A stretch of DNA of 18,737 nt from DATIHK01 sp035480775 (GTDB taxonomy: Bacteria; Patescibacteriota; WWE3; UBA101185; UBA10185), in the NCBI GenBank assembly GCA_035480775.1, contig DATIHK010000042.1:1-18737 (forward strand). The letters are read 5' to 3'. Shown piece after piece: positions 5,776 through 12,810 of this stretch. The notes below the pieces were generated by a model. It had not been told where the DNA came from and searched no databases. It saw only the letters and a list, made by a program, of their open reading frames with translations. Each line of letters starts with the position of its first letter. Position 1 is the stretch's first letter. The position numbers and the translations under genes were made by a program.

Positions 5776-6539
5776 TGTACGCTTGAAGTACTTTCAGTAC
5801 TTTCTTGAACTTGATCTCCAAAATCTTTTGTAACTGAAATTTGATAGAACTTAAGTAACTTAATGCGATCCATTAGAGAAGTAAATTTTTTATCACTTAT
5901 ATTTAAAGTTATAGGATCGTCTGTAACGGCATTTGATTCTACAAACACATAAGGAGATTTTAAGATAATAGTCATATCCAAAGCTGTTACATCGCTTTTA
6001 TCGTTGAGGGTATATCTGAAACTCGTTACATCAACTAATCTAGCGGCGTTTTCGATGTTACTCAAAAAAGTTATCAATTGATTTACATTTCCCAAAACTC
6101 CTAAATTTACATTGACTGTAGAAAAAGCTGGCTTTACTGCTGCTTCTGCATCAGTTACCGGCGCTTTACTAGGATCTGTAAAAGAATAGCTCAATTTGTC
6201 TACTTTTAATCCCGAATCTTGAGCAATTTGGTCAACTTGAGTCAAAAGCTGTGGAACCAAAGCTTCTGATGTCAAAGCATTTGAAACTAATGAGGAATTT
6301 TCGTCGACGACAGTTTTAAAGTTAACAAGTTTATTTAAATCTCCAACTTTAGTGTTGAGTTGCTGTTCGAGCATAGTTTTATCTTCAAGCTGCTTCTTCA
6401 AACCTGGAAGAGCCTTGACAGAAGGTAAAATGACAAAAAAGATTAAAGCACCAGTAAGCCCTAGAGCCACAATAGGTACCAAAAAGTTTACAAATAGTTG
6501 TTTTATTGATTCTGCATTAATGTTTATTGGCGATTTCAT
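5772..6539 (-). CDS. pilO: Type IV pilus inner-membrane assembly protein PilO
   Basis: 255 residues. PilO pairs with PilN through periplasmic coiled-coil and ferredoxin-like domains, aligning the pilus machine. Seen: a short cytoplasmic N-terminus, one membrane span at about 19-41 (VPIVALGLTGALIFFVILP), a coiled-coil (LKKQLEDKTMLEQQLNTKVGDL), then an alpha/beta domain with VNVNLGVLGNVNQLITFLSNIE typical of PilO-like proteins. The tail is a small Glu-Ser-Thr repeat encoded by a tandem 9-bp repeat. SD AGAGGA lies upstream of ATG 6539. It is the last gene of the pilus cluster; PilP and PilQ do not follow. Confidence 0.85.
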   Translation of the reverse strand: MKSPININAESIKQLFVNFLVPIVALGLTGALIFFVILPSVKALPGLKKQLEDKTMLEQQLNTKVGDLNKLVNFKTVVDENSSLVSNALTSEALVPQLLTQVDQIAQDSGLKVDKLSYSFTDPSKAPVTDAEAAVKPAFSTVNVNLGVLGNVNQLITFLSNIENAARLVDVTSFRYTLNDKSDVTALDMTIILKSPYVFVESNAVTDDPITLNISDKKFTSLMDRIKLLKFYQISVTKDFGDQVQESTESTSSVH

Positions 6540-6570
6540 TTTCTTTTTCCTCTAGAAAAGACATATAACG

Positions 6571-7155
6571 TCATTTTTTCAACAGAGCCTTATTGTCATA
6601 AGTAACTGCAATAAAAAATTTGATTCTATTTTCGGCACTTTCAGCTGTGACTGAATTTAAACTGACACTGGTGAATAAATTCTGAAGCGCTGGGTCTCCG
6701 CCAATAAATTTTTTGTCGGTTAGCAAATTTATAAATTTTGCGATTGTGATATATGTGTCGGCACTTCCAGACAAATCAATTTCAGTATTTCCGACTAAAC
6801 TAAAATCTTCAATCGTGATTGATGCGGGAAGCCTGCTCTGAAACTCTTTTAGTAACATCGAATTATAAATGCGACTACTTAATATATCTGACAATACTTT
6901 AGATTTTGCAGATAAATTTCGAGCTATTATTTCAATATCCGACTTACTTTGTATTTGAGATCTTAGGTCAGTAATTGTGACTTCGTGTGCGGCAATTTTA
7001 TCTTTGATAGTTTTAGATTGATAAAACAAATACCCGCTGATTAGCCCTACAACTACAAAAACTGCAATAGCTACGACCGTACTGACTTCGACAAGCTGAA
7101 CATTAACTTGTTCTTGCTTTTCTTGTTGTGGAATAAGGTTAATACTTTGAGACAT
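6571..7155 (-). CDS. pilN: Type IV pilus assembly protein PilN
   Basis: 194 residues. The N-terminal SINLIPQQ is the conserved INLLP-type motif by which the cytoplasmic tail of PilN binds a groove of PilM. A membrane span at about 25-46 (VSTVVAIAVFVVVGLISGYLFY) is followed by a coiled-coil region and an alpha/beta domain including LPASITIEDFSL, a common PilN pattern. It starts 6 nt after the pilM stop, and pilO follows after 31 nt: the usual pilM-pilN-pilO order. Confidence 0.9.
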   Translation of the reverse strand: MSQSINLIPQQEKQEQVNVQLVEVSTVVAIAVFVVVGLISGYLFYQSKTIKDKIAAHEVTITDLRSQIQSKSDIEIIARNLSAKSKVLSDILSSRIYNSMLLKEFQSRLPASITIEDFSLVGNTEIDLSGSADTYITIAKFINLLTDKKFIGGDPALQNLFTSVSLNSVTAESAENRIKFFIAVTYDNKALLKK

Positions 7156-7161
7156 ATACTT

Positions 7162-8193
7162 TTAGAGCTCTTTTAAAGCCAATCCTGCGCAAGTCGCAAA
7201 TAAGGGACCTTGCTGAATTAATAAGTCTTTTTGAGTAGAGAGTTTCCCTGACAACTGAATATTCTTCCAAGGGTTTGAAAGTTCGACTTCAAGATCTAAG
7301 TTGTTTGCCATGTAGAACAATAATCCTGGCATCAGGGCAGTGCCTCCAGATAAAATCACTCTGTTAATATTAACGTTAGGATTCTGTGTTGTAAAGAATA
7401 TTCGAGATTTCTTAATTTCTAAGATTATATTGTCAAATAAAGGTTTTAAAACATTAAAGATTTTGCCGTCGGCCTGACTACTATCAAGACCATAAGTTTT
7501 TTTGTATTCTTCAGCTTGTGTGTAGTCGAGAGAAAGATCTTGTTGAATTGATTTTGTTAAAGCTTCTCCTCCAAAAGTTAAAGTACGCGTAAATCTAACA
7601 TATCCTTTGTAAGTAATTATTATTAAGGTACTCGAAAAACCCAAATTTAAGATTAAACTAGCTGATGGGTGGTCTTCGGCATCTCCTAAAATACGAGCAA
7701 TAGCCAAAGTTTCTGGTTCCAAAGCTTTTGGAGTGAGCTTAGCGCCTTTGATAATTTCTATATACTTTTCTAGAGTTGATTTTTTGGCGGCAACTAGTTG
7801 AACATTCATTTTCCCCTTATCTAAAGGATCTATATCCAAAATTTGGTGAGACAAATTAACTTCTTTTGCTGGTAGGGGAATGTATTGCTCGGCTTCATAC
7901 TGAATAAAATTTTTGAGGTCTTTTTCGTTCATATTGGGAGTTTTTATAACCCGCATAAAGACCAAACTTTCGGGAAGAGCTACTACAACATTTGAAGTGG
8001 TAAATCCAGATTCGACTAGAAACTGTTTGAGAGCGTTTGAATACAGCTGTATATCTTCTTTTCCTGAGTTGTCTAGATTTACTTTAGGATTTTCGGAGTT
8101 ACCGTATTTTAAGAGTACTGGCTTACCTTTTTCTTTATCTAGTTCAATAGCACGAAAATTGTGCCTACCTAAATCTAATCCGATAATGGGCAT
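7162..8193 (-). CDS. pilM: Type IV pilus assembly protein PilM (actin-like ATPase)
   Basis: 343 residues. A cytoplasmic actin/FtsA-fold protein that binds ATP and the PilN tail, linking the membrane platform to the motor. Seen: phosphate-1 motif IIGLDLGRHNFRAIEL (residues 3-18), the PilM-typical KNFIQYEAEQYIPLP at about 95-109, the phosphate-2 region ASLILNLGFSSTLIII near 177, and the adenosine motif VILSGGTALMPGL near 278. The length is normal. ATG 8193 has no SD but a promoter whose -10 ends 6 nt away, so pilMNO may be transcribed apart from the pilin genes. Confidence 0.95.
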   Translation of the reverse strand: MPIIGLDLGRHNFRAIELDKEKGKPVLLKYGNSENPKVNLDNSGKEDIQLYSNALKQFLVESGFTTSNVVVALPESLVFMRVIKTPNMNEKDLKNFIQYEAEQYIPLPAKEVNLSHQILDIDPLDKGKMNVQLVAAKKSTLEKYIEIIKGAKLTPKALEPETLAIARILGDAEDHPSASLILNLGFSSTLIIITYKGYVRFTRTLTFGGEALTKSIQQDLSLDYTQAEEYKKTYGLDSSQADGKIFNVLKPLFDNIILEIKKSRIFFTTQNPNVNINRVILSGGTALMPGLLFYMANNLDLEVELSNPWKNIQLSGKLSTQKDLLIQQGPLFATCAGLALKEL

Positions 8194-8199
8194 GTACTT

Positions 8200-8228
8200 A
8201 TTTTACATAAGTCTAGCTAGTTAGACAA
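8200..8228 (-). promoter_or_regulatory. Predicted leaderless promoter of pilM
   Basis: On the minus strand TTGTCT (8228-8223), 17-nt spacer, TAAAAT (8205-8200), then exactly 6 nt (aagtac) before ATG 8193. No SD. The -35 lies within the 3' end of the preceding PilX-like gene. Confidence 0.6.
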
Positions 8229-9032
8229 TGCTGTAGTTGTAGATTTTTGATACAAAATATAATCAAAAACTGTAGGAGTTGAGGCAAAGTTTTTTATAAC
8301 TTGAATGTGCTTTGAAACTGTCGAAACAGTTCCTGTTGAATCTAGCAAAATTCCTTGTATTGGAATAGACACATTGGTTGCTGGAACAACAAAAACATCG
8401 GCATCGGCGTAAAGTGACTTCAATCTTAGAGCCACCGGATTTGTATTACCAGTGACGGTAAAACAATTAGTATATCCAAAATGGGCTGTGGGAGAGGCAA
8501 ATCCGTTGTCAGAATGTGATGAGCCGAGTGTGTTATAAGCGTAGTTATTAGCTAAATAACTACCACTTGCCCCATAAAAAAACAGCGCAGTCACCGAGGG
8601 AAGGGGACCAGATGAAGGTGTATTCCAGCATACTGAAAGATCAGTTGTATTTGGATATGAAGACAAACTTACTTCAGTTGTTTCGTTTTTTTGCAGTTTT
8701 ACTTCGTAGTTGGCACTGCTGTTACCAACATAGCTCAAAACTACAGTAGCCCTGGCAGTAATACCGTCTGTGCTGTTTATAGTAAGCGTGCAAGCTGTTC
8801 CACAATTATTAAACTGAATATAATTTTGAAGAGTAGCTTGCGAAACCAATAACAAACGTTCTACAGCGGCTTCAGCGACTGCAGAAGCTCTACTAGAGTC
8901 GTCTGTTTGAGAAAGTGTTTTTAAATTCTTAAAAAAAGTGTTAGAAATCGACACACCAATACCTAGAGCGATAAGCATTAAAAAAGTTATGATAACTAGA
9001 GTCTGTCCTTGTTCGCTTTTAGATTCTGGCAT
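8217..9032 (-). CDS. PilX-like minor pilin protein (third paralogue)
   Basis: 271 residues. The N-terminus SEQGQTLVIITFLMLIALGIGVSIS looks like a class III prepilin signal with Gly at -1 and a hydrophobic segment, but +5 is Ile rather than the usual Glu. Then comes SSRASAVAEAAVERLLL, like the A-x-x-A-A-E-A block of PilX proteins. Both features also occur in the proteins at 12811-13677 and 17444-18292, so all three are paralogues. A pilin-like helix without Glu5 resembles GspK/PilX-type subunits that sit at or near the pilus tip. The body is Ser/Thr-rich with few landmarks. ATG overlaps the previous stop as TAATG, with SD GAGGAA. Confidence 0.75.
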   Translation of the reverse strand: MPESKSEQGQTLVIITFLMLIALGIGVSISNTFFKNLKTLSQTDDSSRASAVAEAAVERLLLVSQATLQNYIQFNNCGTACTLTINSTDGITARATVVLSYVGNSSANYEVKLQKNETTEVSLSSYPNTTDLSVCWNTPSSGPLPSVTALFFYGASGSYLANNYAYNTLGSSHSDNGFASPTAHFGYTNCFTVTGNTNPVALRLKSLYADADVFVVPATNVSIPIQGILLDSTGTVSTVSKHIQVIKNFASTPTVFDYILYQKSTTTALSN

Positions 9033-9541
9033 TAATAAGTTCCTCGAACAACTATAGTGTCATTTAAATCGACACTACCTGTAAAAGCAGCACCAGGGCT
9101 ATTTACTTGCTTAAATGACATATCAATTTCAATAACTGTGGGGCTTGCACCAACTTGCAAGAAACAACTACTTGCGGAGCCAGTACAAGTAATAGTGACG
9201 CCGTTAACTGAATCTGTATTAGTCAATGTTGAACCATTTCGTTGAATAGTTAAAATACCCGAACCAGCAGATACAATCGCATAAGTTATAGTAGCTCCAG
9301 TAGAATCTTGAAAACTGATACTATTTGCCGAAACCGACGAAACGGTTTGAGCATTGCGTAATTCTTTTTCGAGTTTTAAAAATACAAAATTTGAATTTTG
9401 TTCGATTTCATTAGTAACTTGTGTTTTTGTGTAACTTCGTACAAGAGTTAAGATAATATCTGTTGAGACTCCTACTGCAAGAGAGAGTAGTGAAATAACC
9501 AAGAGTAATTCAATTAAAGTATAGCCAGCTTGTTTATTCAT
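9032..9541 (-). CDS. PilW/GspJ-like minor pilin
   Basis: 169 residues from ATG 9541, chosen because of SD AGAGGAAG 3 nt upstream and the short leader MNKQAG before the cleavage Gly; the longer frame to 9610 lies inside the preceding gene. Prepilin motif: QAG|YTLIELLLVISLLSLAVG, with Glu at +5. Downstream NSNFVFLKLEKELRNAQTV is the amphipathic pattern typical of PilW/GspJ (x-x-x-L-x-x-E-L-R-x-A). The C-terminal part is beta-rich with one Cys pair. Start and previous stop overlap (TAATG), so translation is coupled. Confidence 0.8.
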   Translation of the reverse strand: MNKQAGYTLIELLLVISLLSLAVGVSTDIILTLVRSYTKTQVTNEIEQNSNFVFLKLEKELRNAQTVSSVSANSISFQDSTGATITYAIVSAGSGILTIQRNGSTLTNTDSVNGVTITCTGSASSCFLQVGASPTVIEIDMSFKQVNSPGAAFTGSVDLNDTIVVRGTY

Positions 9542-10071
9542 TAACTTCCTCTCCAATTTGATAAATCGGTGTATACATGAGCATATTTTGTGGTACTTCC
9601 AACAGTCCAAAAAACTTCGACCGAAATTCTAATAATAGTGGAACTTGCATTAACGGGACCACCTGCGCAAACGAGAGGAGATCCGGAACAATTTAAAGTC
9701 GGATCAGAAGCTTTAAAATATCTAGTAATTTGTGTTGTAAGTCCAGGATTAAATACTTCAGTGCCTCCTAAAGGTGTTATCGAAGAATCGATATAGCAAT
9801 TCGAAGCAGTACAGTTAAGCATTGCTGCATCAAATAAAGTCCAAGAAGTTGAATCTCGGTAAGCTCGCACCAATTCTAACTCTTCGTTTGCTAGCTTTGT
9901 GCCTTGTAGCAAAAGTTTGCTTTGTAGAGATGATCTCAAAGTAAATAATGCTAGAGAAACCAACGAAGTAATAACAACTATAGCTATTCCCAATGAGGCA
10001 ATAACTTCTACTAAACCCATTCCAGATTCATTTTTACTTTTTTTATTTATATTTATGGTGCAGCTTCGCAT
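9541..10071 (-). CDS. PilV/GspI-like minor pilin
   Basis: 176 residues. Class III prepilin signal NESG|MGLVEVIASLGIAIVVI, with Glu at +5 and the V-E-V-x-x-(S/A)-x-x-I pattern of PilV/GspI proteins. The C-terminal region has four Cys (LNCTASNC; LNCSGSPLVC) that could form two disulfides. ATG 10071 lies inside the end of the upstream gene (19-nt overlap). It is followed directly by the PilW-like and PilX-like genes, the usual V-W-X minor pilin set. Confidence 0.8.
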   Translation of the reverse strand: MRSCTININKKSKNESGMGLVEVIASLGIAIVVITSLVSLALFTLRSSLQSKLLLQGTKLANEELELVRAYRDSTSWTLFDAAMLNCTASNCYIDSSITPLGGTEVFNPGLTTQITRYFKASDPTLNCSGSPLVCAGGPVNASSTIIRISVEVFWTVGSTTKYAHVYTDLSNWRGS

Positions 10072-10622
10072 GTATTATTTACCGCGGAGGTCTTGGTTAT
10101 CAGACCTGCCGAATTAAGTGAAACATAACCACAATTAGTTCCTGTTTGCGAACCTACAGAAATCACCGGAAATGCTCCAGAACTATATCCAGCTTTGATA
10201 ACAGAAACATCACCATTAAGTAATGAAAAGAAAATACACCAGTTGGATGCCACTCCGTTACGTATCACAACACTGCCAGGAATAGTATTACTTTTTTCTG
10301 CAGTCGAAGCTGCATTACAAGCGGCTAAATCATTAGTTGCGCTCGAAAAGTAGTAGTAACTAGTGGCATTATCTTGTCTTATTAATAATCCCCAATATTG
10401 AATAGTACCACTTGAATTACCATAACCTGTAAGTGCGCGGTTTTCGACTGTGCGCAAATCACTTTTTATTTGTTCTTGGGCTTGTCTGACATTTTGATTT
10501 TGGATATAAGCTGAAAAGGTTGGAACTATAGCTCCCGTTATAATAGCTATCAAACTTACTACCACAAGAAGTTCAATTAGGGTAAAGCCTGTGGTTTTAG
10601 TATTTCGGGCAGGAATATACAT
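10053..10622 (-). CDS. GspH/FimT-like minor pilin
   Basis: 189 residues. Prepilin signal KTTG|FTLIELLVVVSLIAIITGAIVP with Glu at +5. VRQAQEQIKSDLRTVENRAL resembles the conserved helix of GspH/FimT proteins. The beta-rich globular part has several Cys, including NTCEAAP at the end. It has its own predicted promoter immediately upstream and no SD at a usable distance, so the minor-pilin block may be transcribed separately from the pilins. Confidence 0.78.
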   Translation of the reverse strand: MYIPARNTKTTGFTLIELLVVVSLIAIITGAIVPTFSAYIQNQNVRQAQEQIKSDLRTVENRALTGYGNSSGTIQYWGLLIRQDNATSYYYFSSATNDLAACNAASTAEKSNTIPGSVVIRNGVASNWCIFFSLLNGDVSVIKAGYSSGAFPVISVGSQTGTNCGYVSLNSAGLITKTSAVNNTCEAAP

Positions 10623-10628
10623 AAATTA

Positions 10629-10658
10629 ATGATATCACTTCCGAAGGTATCGTCACAA
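10629..10658 (-). promoter_or_regulatory. Predicted leaderless promoter within the minor pilin block
   Basis: On the minus strand TTGTGA (10658-10653, overlapping the previous stop TGA), 18-nt spacer, TATCAT (10634-10629) with TG one base before, then exactly 6 nt (taattt) before ATG 10622. GGAAG lies 15 nt from the ATG, too far to act as an SD. Confidence 0.5.
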
Positions 10659-11159
10659 CAAAGTCAAATTATTTCCGAGTTCATATATCGTGCTGCTGTT
10701 ACCTCCATCGTTGGCAGATTTATCAGTATAGTACTCTAAAACTGTGTCGAGCTCGTAAGAAGTTCCATTTTGTTTATAAGAGTAGTAGTAAGTAGCATCA
10801 TTTACTGGATCTACTGGCAGTTTAGTACCATAACTTGATAGATTTTGTTTTATCCACCCAACTGTAACACTCTGAAGCGGTCCGCTATTCCCACCGGGCA
10901 GTAATGTACTTTTTCTAAGTGTATTTACAGTATCTGGATAAGTATTATGGTCAACGTTGTATTCATTAATCATACGATCGAGAGTGGACAAATCTGATAA
11001 ACGCTTTTCGTCTCGAGCTTTTGCACGGTATTGAACTGGATTAAAAGCTATAAATAATATTGTAAACAAAATCATAACTAAAATAGAAACTACCAGAATT
11101 TCTATTAAAGTGAGACCTGCTTCGTGAGATAAAGTATCTTTAGGGATTTTGTGCACCAT
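10653..11159 (-). CDS. GspG-like pseudopilin / minor pilin
   Basis: 168 residues from ATG 11159, which gives a leader MVHKIPKDTLSHEAG; the longer frame to 11198 lies inside the preceding gene. Prepilin signal HEAG|LTLIEILVVSILVMILFTI with Glu at +5. Then RAKARDEKRLSDLSTLDRMINEYNVDHNTYPD is a standard GspG-type segment (R-D-x-x-R-x-x-D-L-x-x-x-x-x-A-L-x-x-Y-...-Y-P). The 20-nt overlap with the previous gene implies coupling. It is probably a minor pilin of the same filament. Confidence 0.8.
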   Translation of the reverse strand: MVHKIPKDTLSHEAGLTLIEILVVSILVMILFTILFIAFNPVQYRAKARDEKRLSDLSTLDRMINEYNVDHNTYPDTVNTLRKSTLLPGGNSGPLQSVTVGWIKQNLSSYGTKLPVDPVNDATYYYSYKQNGTSYELDTVLEYYTDKSANDGGNSSTIYELGNNLTLL

Positions 11160-11634
11160 AGCAATTTGCCACTGGACTTCCACACAAACTAAGACCACCC
11201 CAATTACTTAAACCTGTGCAAGTACTGGAGGTCGCCGATGCTGAAAGTTCCATAATTGTAGCTAATACATACTTGTTGCCAGTTGCATCCGATATATAAA
11301 AATATCCACTATTACCTGCAGTACAAGGATCAGATCCAGTTGCAGCCGGTGTAGTGGGAGGTGCAGGAATATCGCTTATATAAGAAGGTTTTAAAGCTGC
11401 CAAAGCCCCAGAGGCGGTCGCCCAAGAAGCAGCTGTTGGATAAACACGGTTATCCGCAAAAAATAATTCTAAAGCTGTCTGCATTCTTCCTAAATCTGAT
11501 ACACGTTGTGCATCACGCGGTCTTTTTTGAAGTTGAGAAACATTTAAAACAGTTAAAGTAACTCCACTGAGGATAGCTATCAATGAAACAACTAAAAGTA
11601 ATTCAATAATTGTAAAACCTTTATTTTTAGACAT
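11140..11634 (-). CDS. GspG-like pseudopilin / minor pilin
   Basis: 164 residues from ATG 11634, which follows the previous stop by one base and gives leader MSKNKG. Signal G|FTIIELLLVVSLIAILSGV with Glu at +5. Then RPRDAQRVSDLGRMQTALELFFADNRVYPT is the same GspG-type block as in the next gene, so the two are probably paralogues. The C-terminal part has a Cys pattern (DPCTAGNSGYFYIS... STC... LCGSPVANC). SD AGGTG is about 9 nt upstream. Confidence 0.82.
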   Translation of the reverse strand: MSKNKGFTIIELLLVVSLIAILSGVTLTVLNVSQLQKRPRDAQRVSDLGRMQTALELFFADNRVYPTAASWATASGALAALKPSYISDIPAPPTTPAATGSDPCTAGNSGYFYISDATGNKYVLATIMELSASATSSTCTGLSNWGGLSLCGSPVANCYGAQNP

Positions 11635-11635
11635 C

Positions 11636-12133
11636 TTACTGTACACCTACAACACATACAGAACCTGCTGGGTTAGCCGTTGTAATTTTCATCGCACCCG
11701 CTACTGCAGTATTAAAGTTATAATCGCACTCAAATCTACAAGTTCCTAACACTCCTCTGTATATTACGTCTGCCGTGGCACTTGCGGCACCAGCATCAAC
11801 GTCACTTGGAACTGCGGCTCCATTGAGAAAGTAGTTAGCACCTGCTGGAGTTCCGTTAACAGTTTTTATACCTACATCAACTTTTGTGTCGCAGTTTGTA
11901 GCGTCTGTCGAAGTTTGACCACATGCTACAAGCGCTAAACAACCCTTTTCTACGGTTGTTCGCATGACAGCTTCTCTGGCTTTTTTTTGTTGACCAGAAG
12001 GATCAATAACTGTTAAAACTACGCCTGCCAAAATTCCTATAATAACTATAACAACTAGCAATTCAATGAGTGTAAATCCTGCACTAGGATGTAGTGAGTG
12101 TATATAATAAATATTTGGTCTATTTTGATCCAT
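11636..12133 (-). CDS. Type IV pilin, second copy of a tandem pair
   Basis: 165 residues with a 19-residue leader (MDQNRPNIYYIHSLHPSAG) that is long and aromatic compared with copy 1. The mature part is 146 residues, the same length as in the upstream copy, with about 22 differences by my count. It begins FTLIELLVVIVIIGILAGVV with Glu at +5. Six Cys in the globular part match those of copy 1 (GC, AC, NC, TC, EC, VC), compatible with disulfides. No SD is visible before ATG 12133. The 73-nt gap upstream contains a strong hairpin. It may be an alternative or less abundant subunit, and the pair comes from a tandem duplication. Confidence 0.9.
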   Translation of the reverse strand: MDQNRPNIYYIHSLHPSAGFTLIELLVVIVIIGILAGVVLTVIDPSGQQKKAREAVMRTTVEKGCLALVACGQTSTDATNCDTKVDVGIKTVNGTPAGANYFLNGAAVPSDVDAGAASATADVIYRGVLGTCRFECDYNFNTAVAGAMKITTANPAGSVCVVGVQ

Positions 12134-12163
12134 TTTAATCTAATAAATTCTCTGTCCACTCTC

Positions 12164-12192
12164 TGAATGCGCAGGGGTTACCTGCGCATTCA
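12164..12192 (-). ncRNA. Perfect hairpin between the two pilin genes
   Basis: TGAATGCGCAGG (12164-12175) and CCTGCGCATTCA (12181-12192) form a perfect 12-bp stem with a 5-nt loop. It lies 15 nt after the stop of pilin copy 1. No T run follows on either strand, so it is not a standard terminator. A likely role is to protect the 3' end of, or mark processing in, the major pilin mRNA so that more of it accumulates than of the downstream genes. Confidence 0.7.
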
Positions 12193-12206
12193 ACTGAAAT
12201 GCAATC

Positions 12207-12677
12207 TTACTGAACACCTATAACACACACAGAACCTGCTGGGTTAGCAGTTGTAATCTTCATTGCACCCGCTGTTGCGGTATTGAAGTTATAATCACAT
12301 TCAAATCTACAAGTACCCAACACTCCTCTGTATATTACGTCAGCTGTAGCACTTGCTGCAACTGCATCAACGTCACCTGGGGTAACAGCTCCATTAACAA
12401 AGTAGTTAGCTCCTGTTGGAGTTTGGTTTACGTTAAGTACTCCAATTTCAGCCTTTGTATCGCAGTTTGTAGCGTCTGTTGAAGTTTGACCACATGCAGC
12501 TAACGCTAAGCATGCTTTTTCAACAGTAGCTCTTAGTACAGTTTCTCTTGCTTTTTTCTGTTGTCCTGCTGGATCAATAACTGTTAAAACGACACCCGCA
12601 AGGATACCTATGATGACGATAACAATTAACAATTCGATAAGGGTAAAACCTGATTCGGAAGAACGATTCTTTATCAT
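12207..12677 (-). CDS. Major type IV pilin, first copy of a tandem pair
   Basis: 156 residues. Class III prepilin signal MIKNRSSESG|FTLIELLIVIVIIGILAGVV: 10-residue leader, Gly at -1, Phe at +1 and Glu at +5. The mature part is 146 residues with six Cys. I call it the main subunit for three reasons: the best promoter in the window, a strong SD (AAGGGGGTG, 7 nt from the ATG), and a structured 5' leader plus a 3' hairpin that could stabilise the message. A prepilin peptidase (PilD) should cut and methylate it, but none is in the window. The PilB, PilT and PilC motor genes are also absent here. Confidence 0.92.
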   Translation of the reverse strand: MIKNRSSESGFTLIELLIVIVIIGILAGVVLTVIDPAGQQKKARETVLRATVEKACLALAACGQTSTDATNCDTKAEIGVLNVNQTPTGANYFVNGAVTPGDVDAVAASATADVIYRGVLGTCRFECDYNFNTATAGAMKITTANPAGSVCVIGVQ

Positions 12678-12684
12678 CTAGATA

Positions 12685-12693
12685 CACCCCCTT
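12685..12693 (-). promoter_or_regulatory. Strong Shine-Dalgarno site of the major pilin
   Basis: AAGGGGGTG on the minus strand, 7 nt before ATG 12677. It is close to the ideal AAGGAGGTG. Confidence 0.85.
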
Positions 12694-12725
12694 CCGATAT
12701 TCGTTTGTATAAGAACAATGTAAAC

Positions 12726-12761
12726 ATGATACTGGGCAGATGAACAAAGTATCATTCATCT
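12726..12761 (-). promoter_or_regulatory. Interlocking stems at the 5' end of the pilin leader
   Basis: On the minus strand AGATGAA (12761-12755) can pair with TTCATCT (12744-12738), and TGATACT (12754-12748) with AGTATCA (12733-12727): two perfect 7-bp stems. Their arms alternate, so they form either mutually exclusive hairpins or a compact H-type pseudoknot with 3-nt and 4-nt loops. The first base falls on the predicted transcript start. This suggests a role in pilin mRNA stability or control. Confidence 0.5.
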
Positions 12762-12768
12762 ATATGTA

Positions 12769-12797
12769 AGTATGACTGGCAAATTTTATTGTGTCAA
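12769..12797 (-). promoter_or_regulatory. Promoter of the major pilin gene
   Basis: On the minus strand a consensus -35 TTGACA (12797-12792), 17-nt spacer, -10 CATACT (12774-12769). Predicted start near 12762, giving a leader of about 85 nt. This is the only perfect -35 box I found in the window. Confidence 0.75.
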
Positions 12798-12810
12798 GGA
12801 ATCAGTTTGC

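Noticed and set aside
5784..5802. AGTACTTTC direct repeat with an AGTACT palindrome near the trmD stop, considered as a terminator
   Set aside because: The stem is only 6 bp and AT-rich, with no T run. The repeat simply encodes the Glu-Ser-Thr tail of PilO.
12574..12759. Minus-strand frame overlapping the pilin start and leader
   Set aside because: It lies across the pilin leader, SD and start in another frame, and has no SD of its own. It is probably chance.
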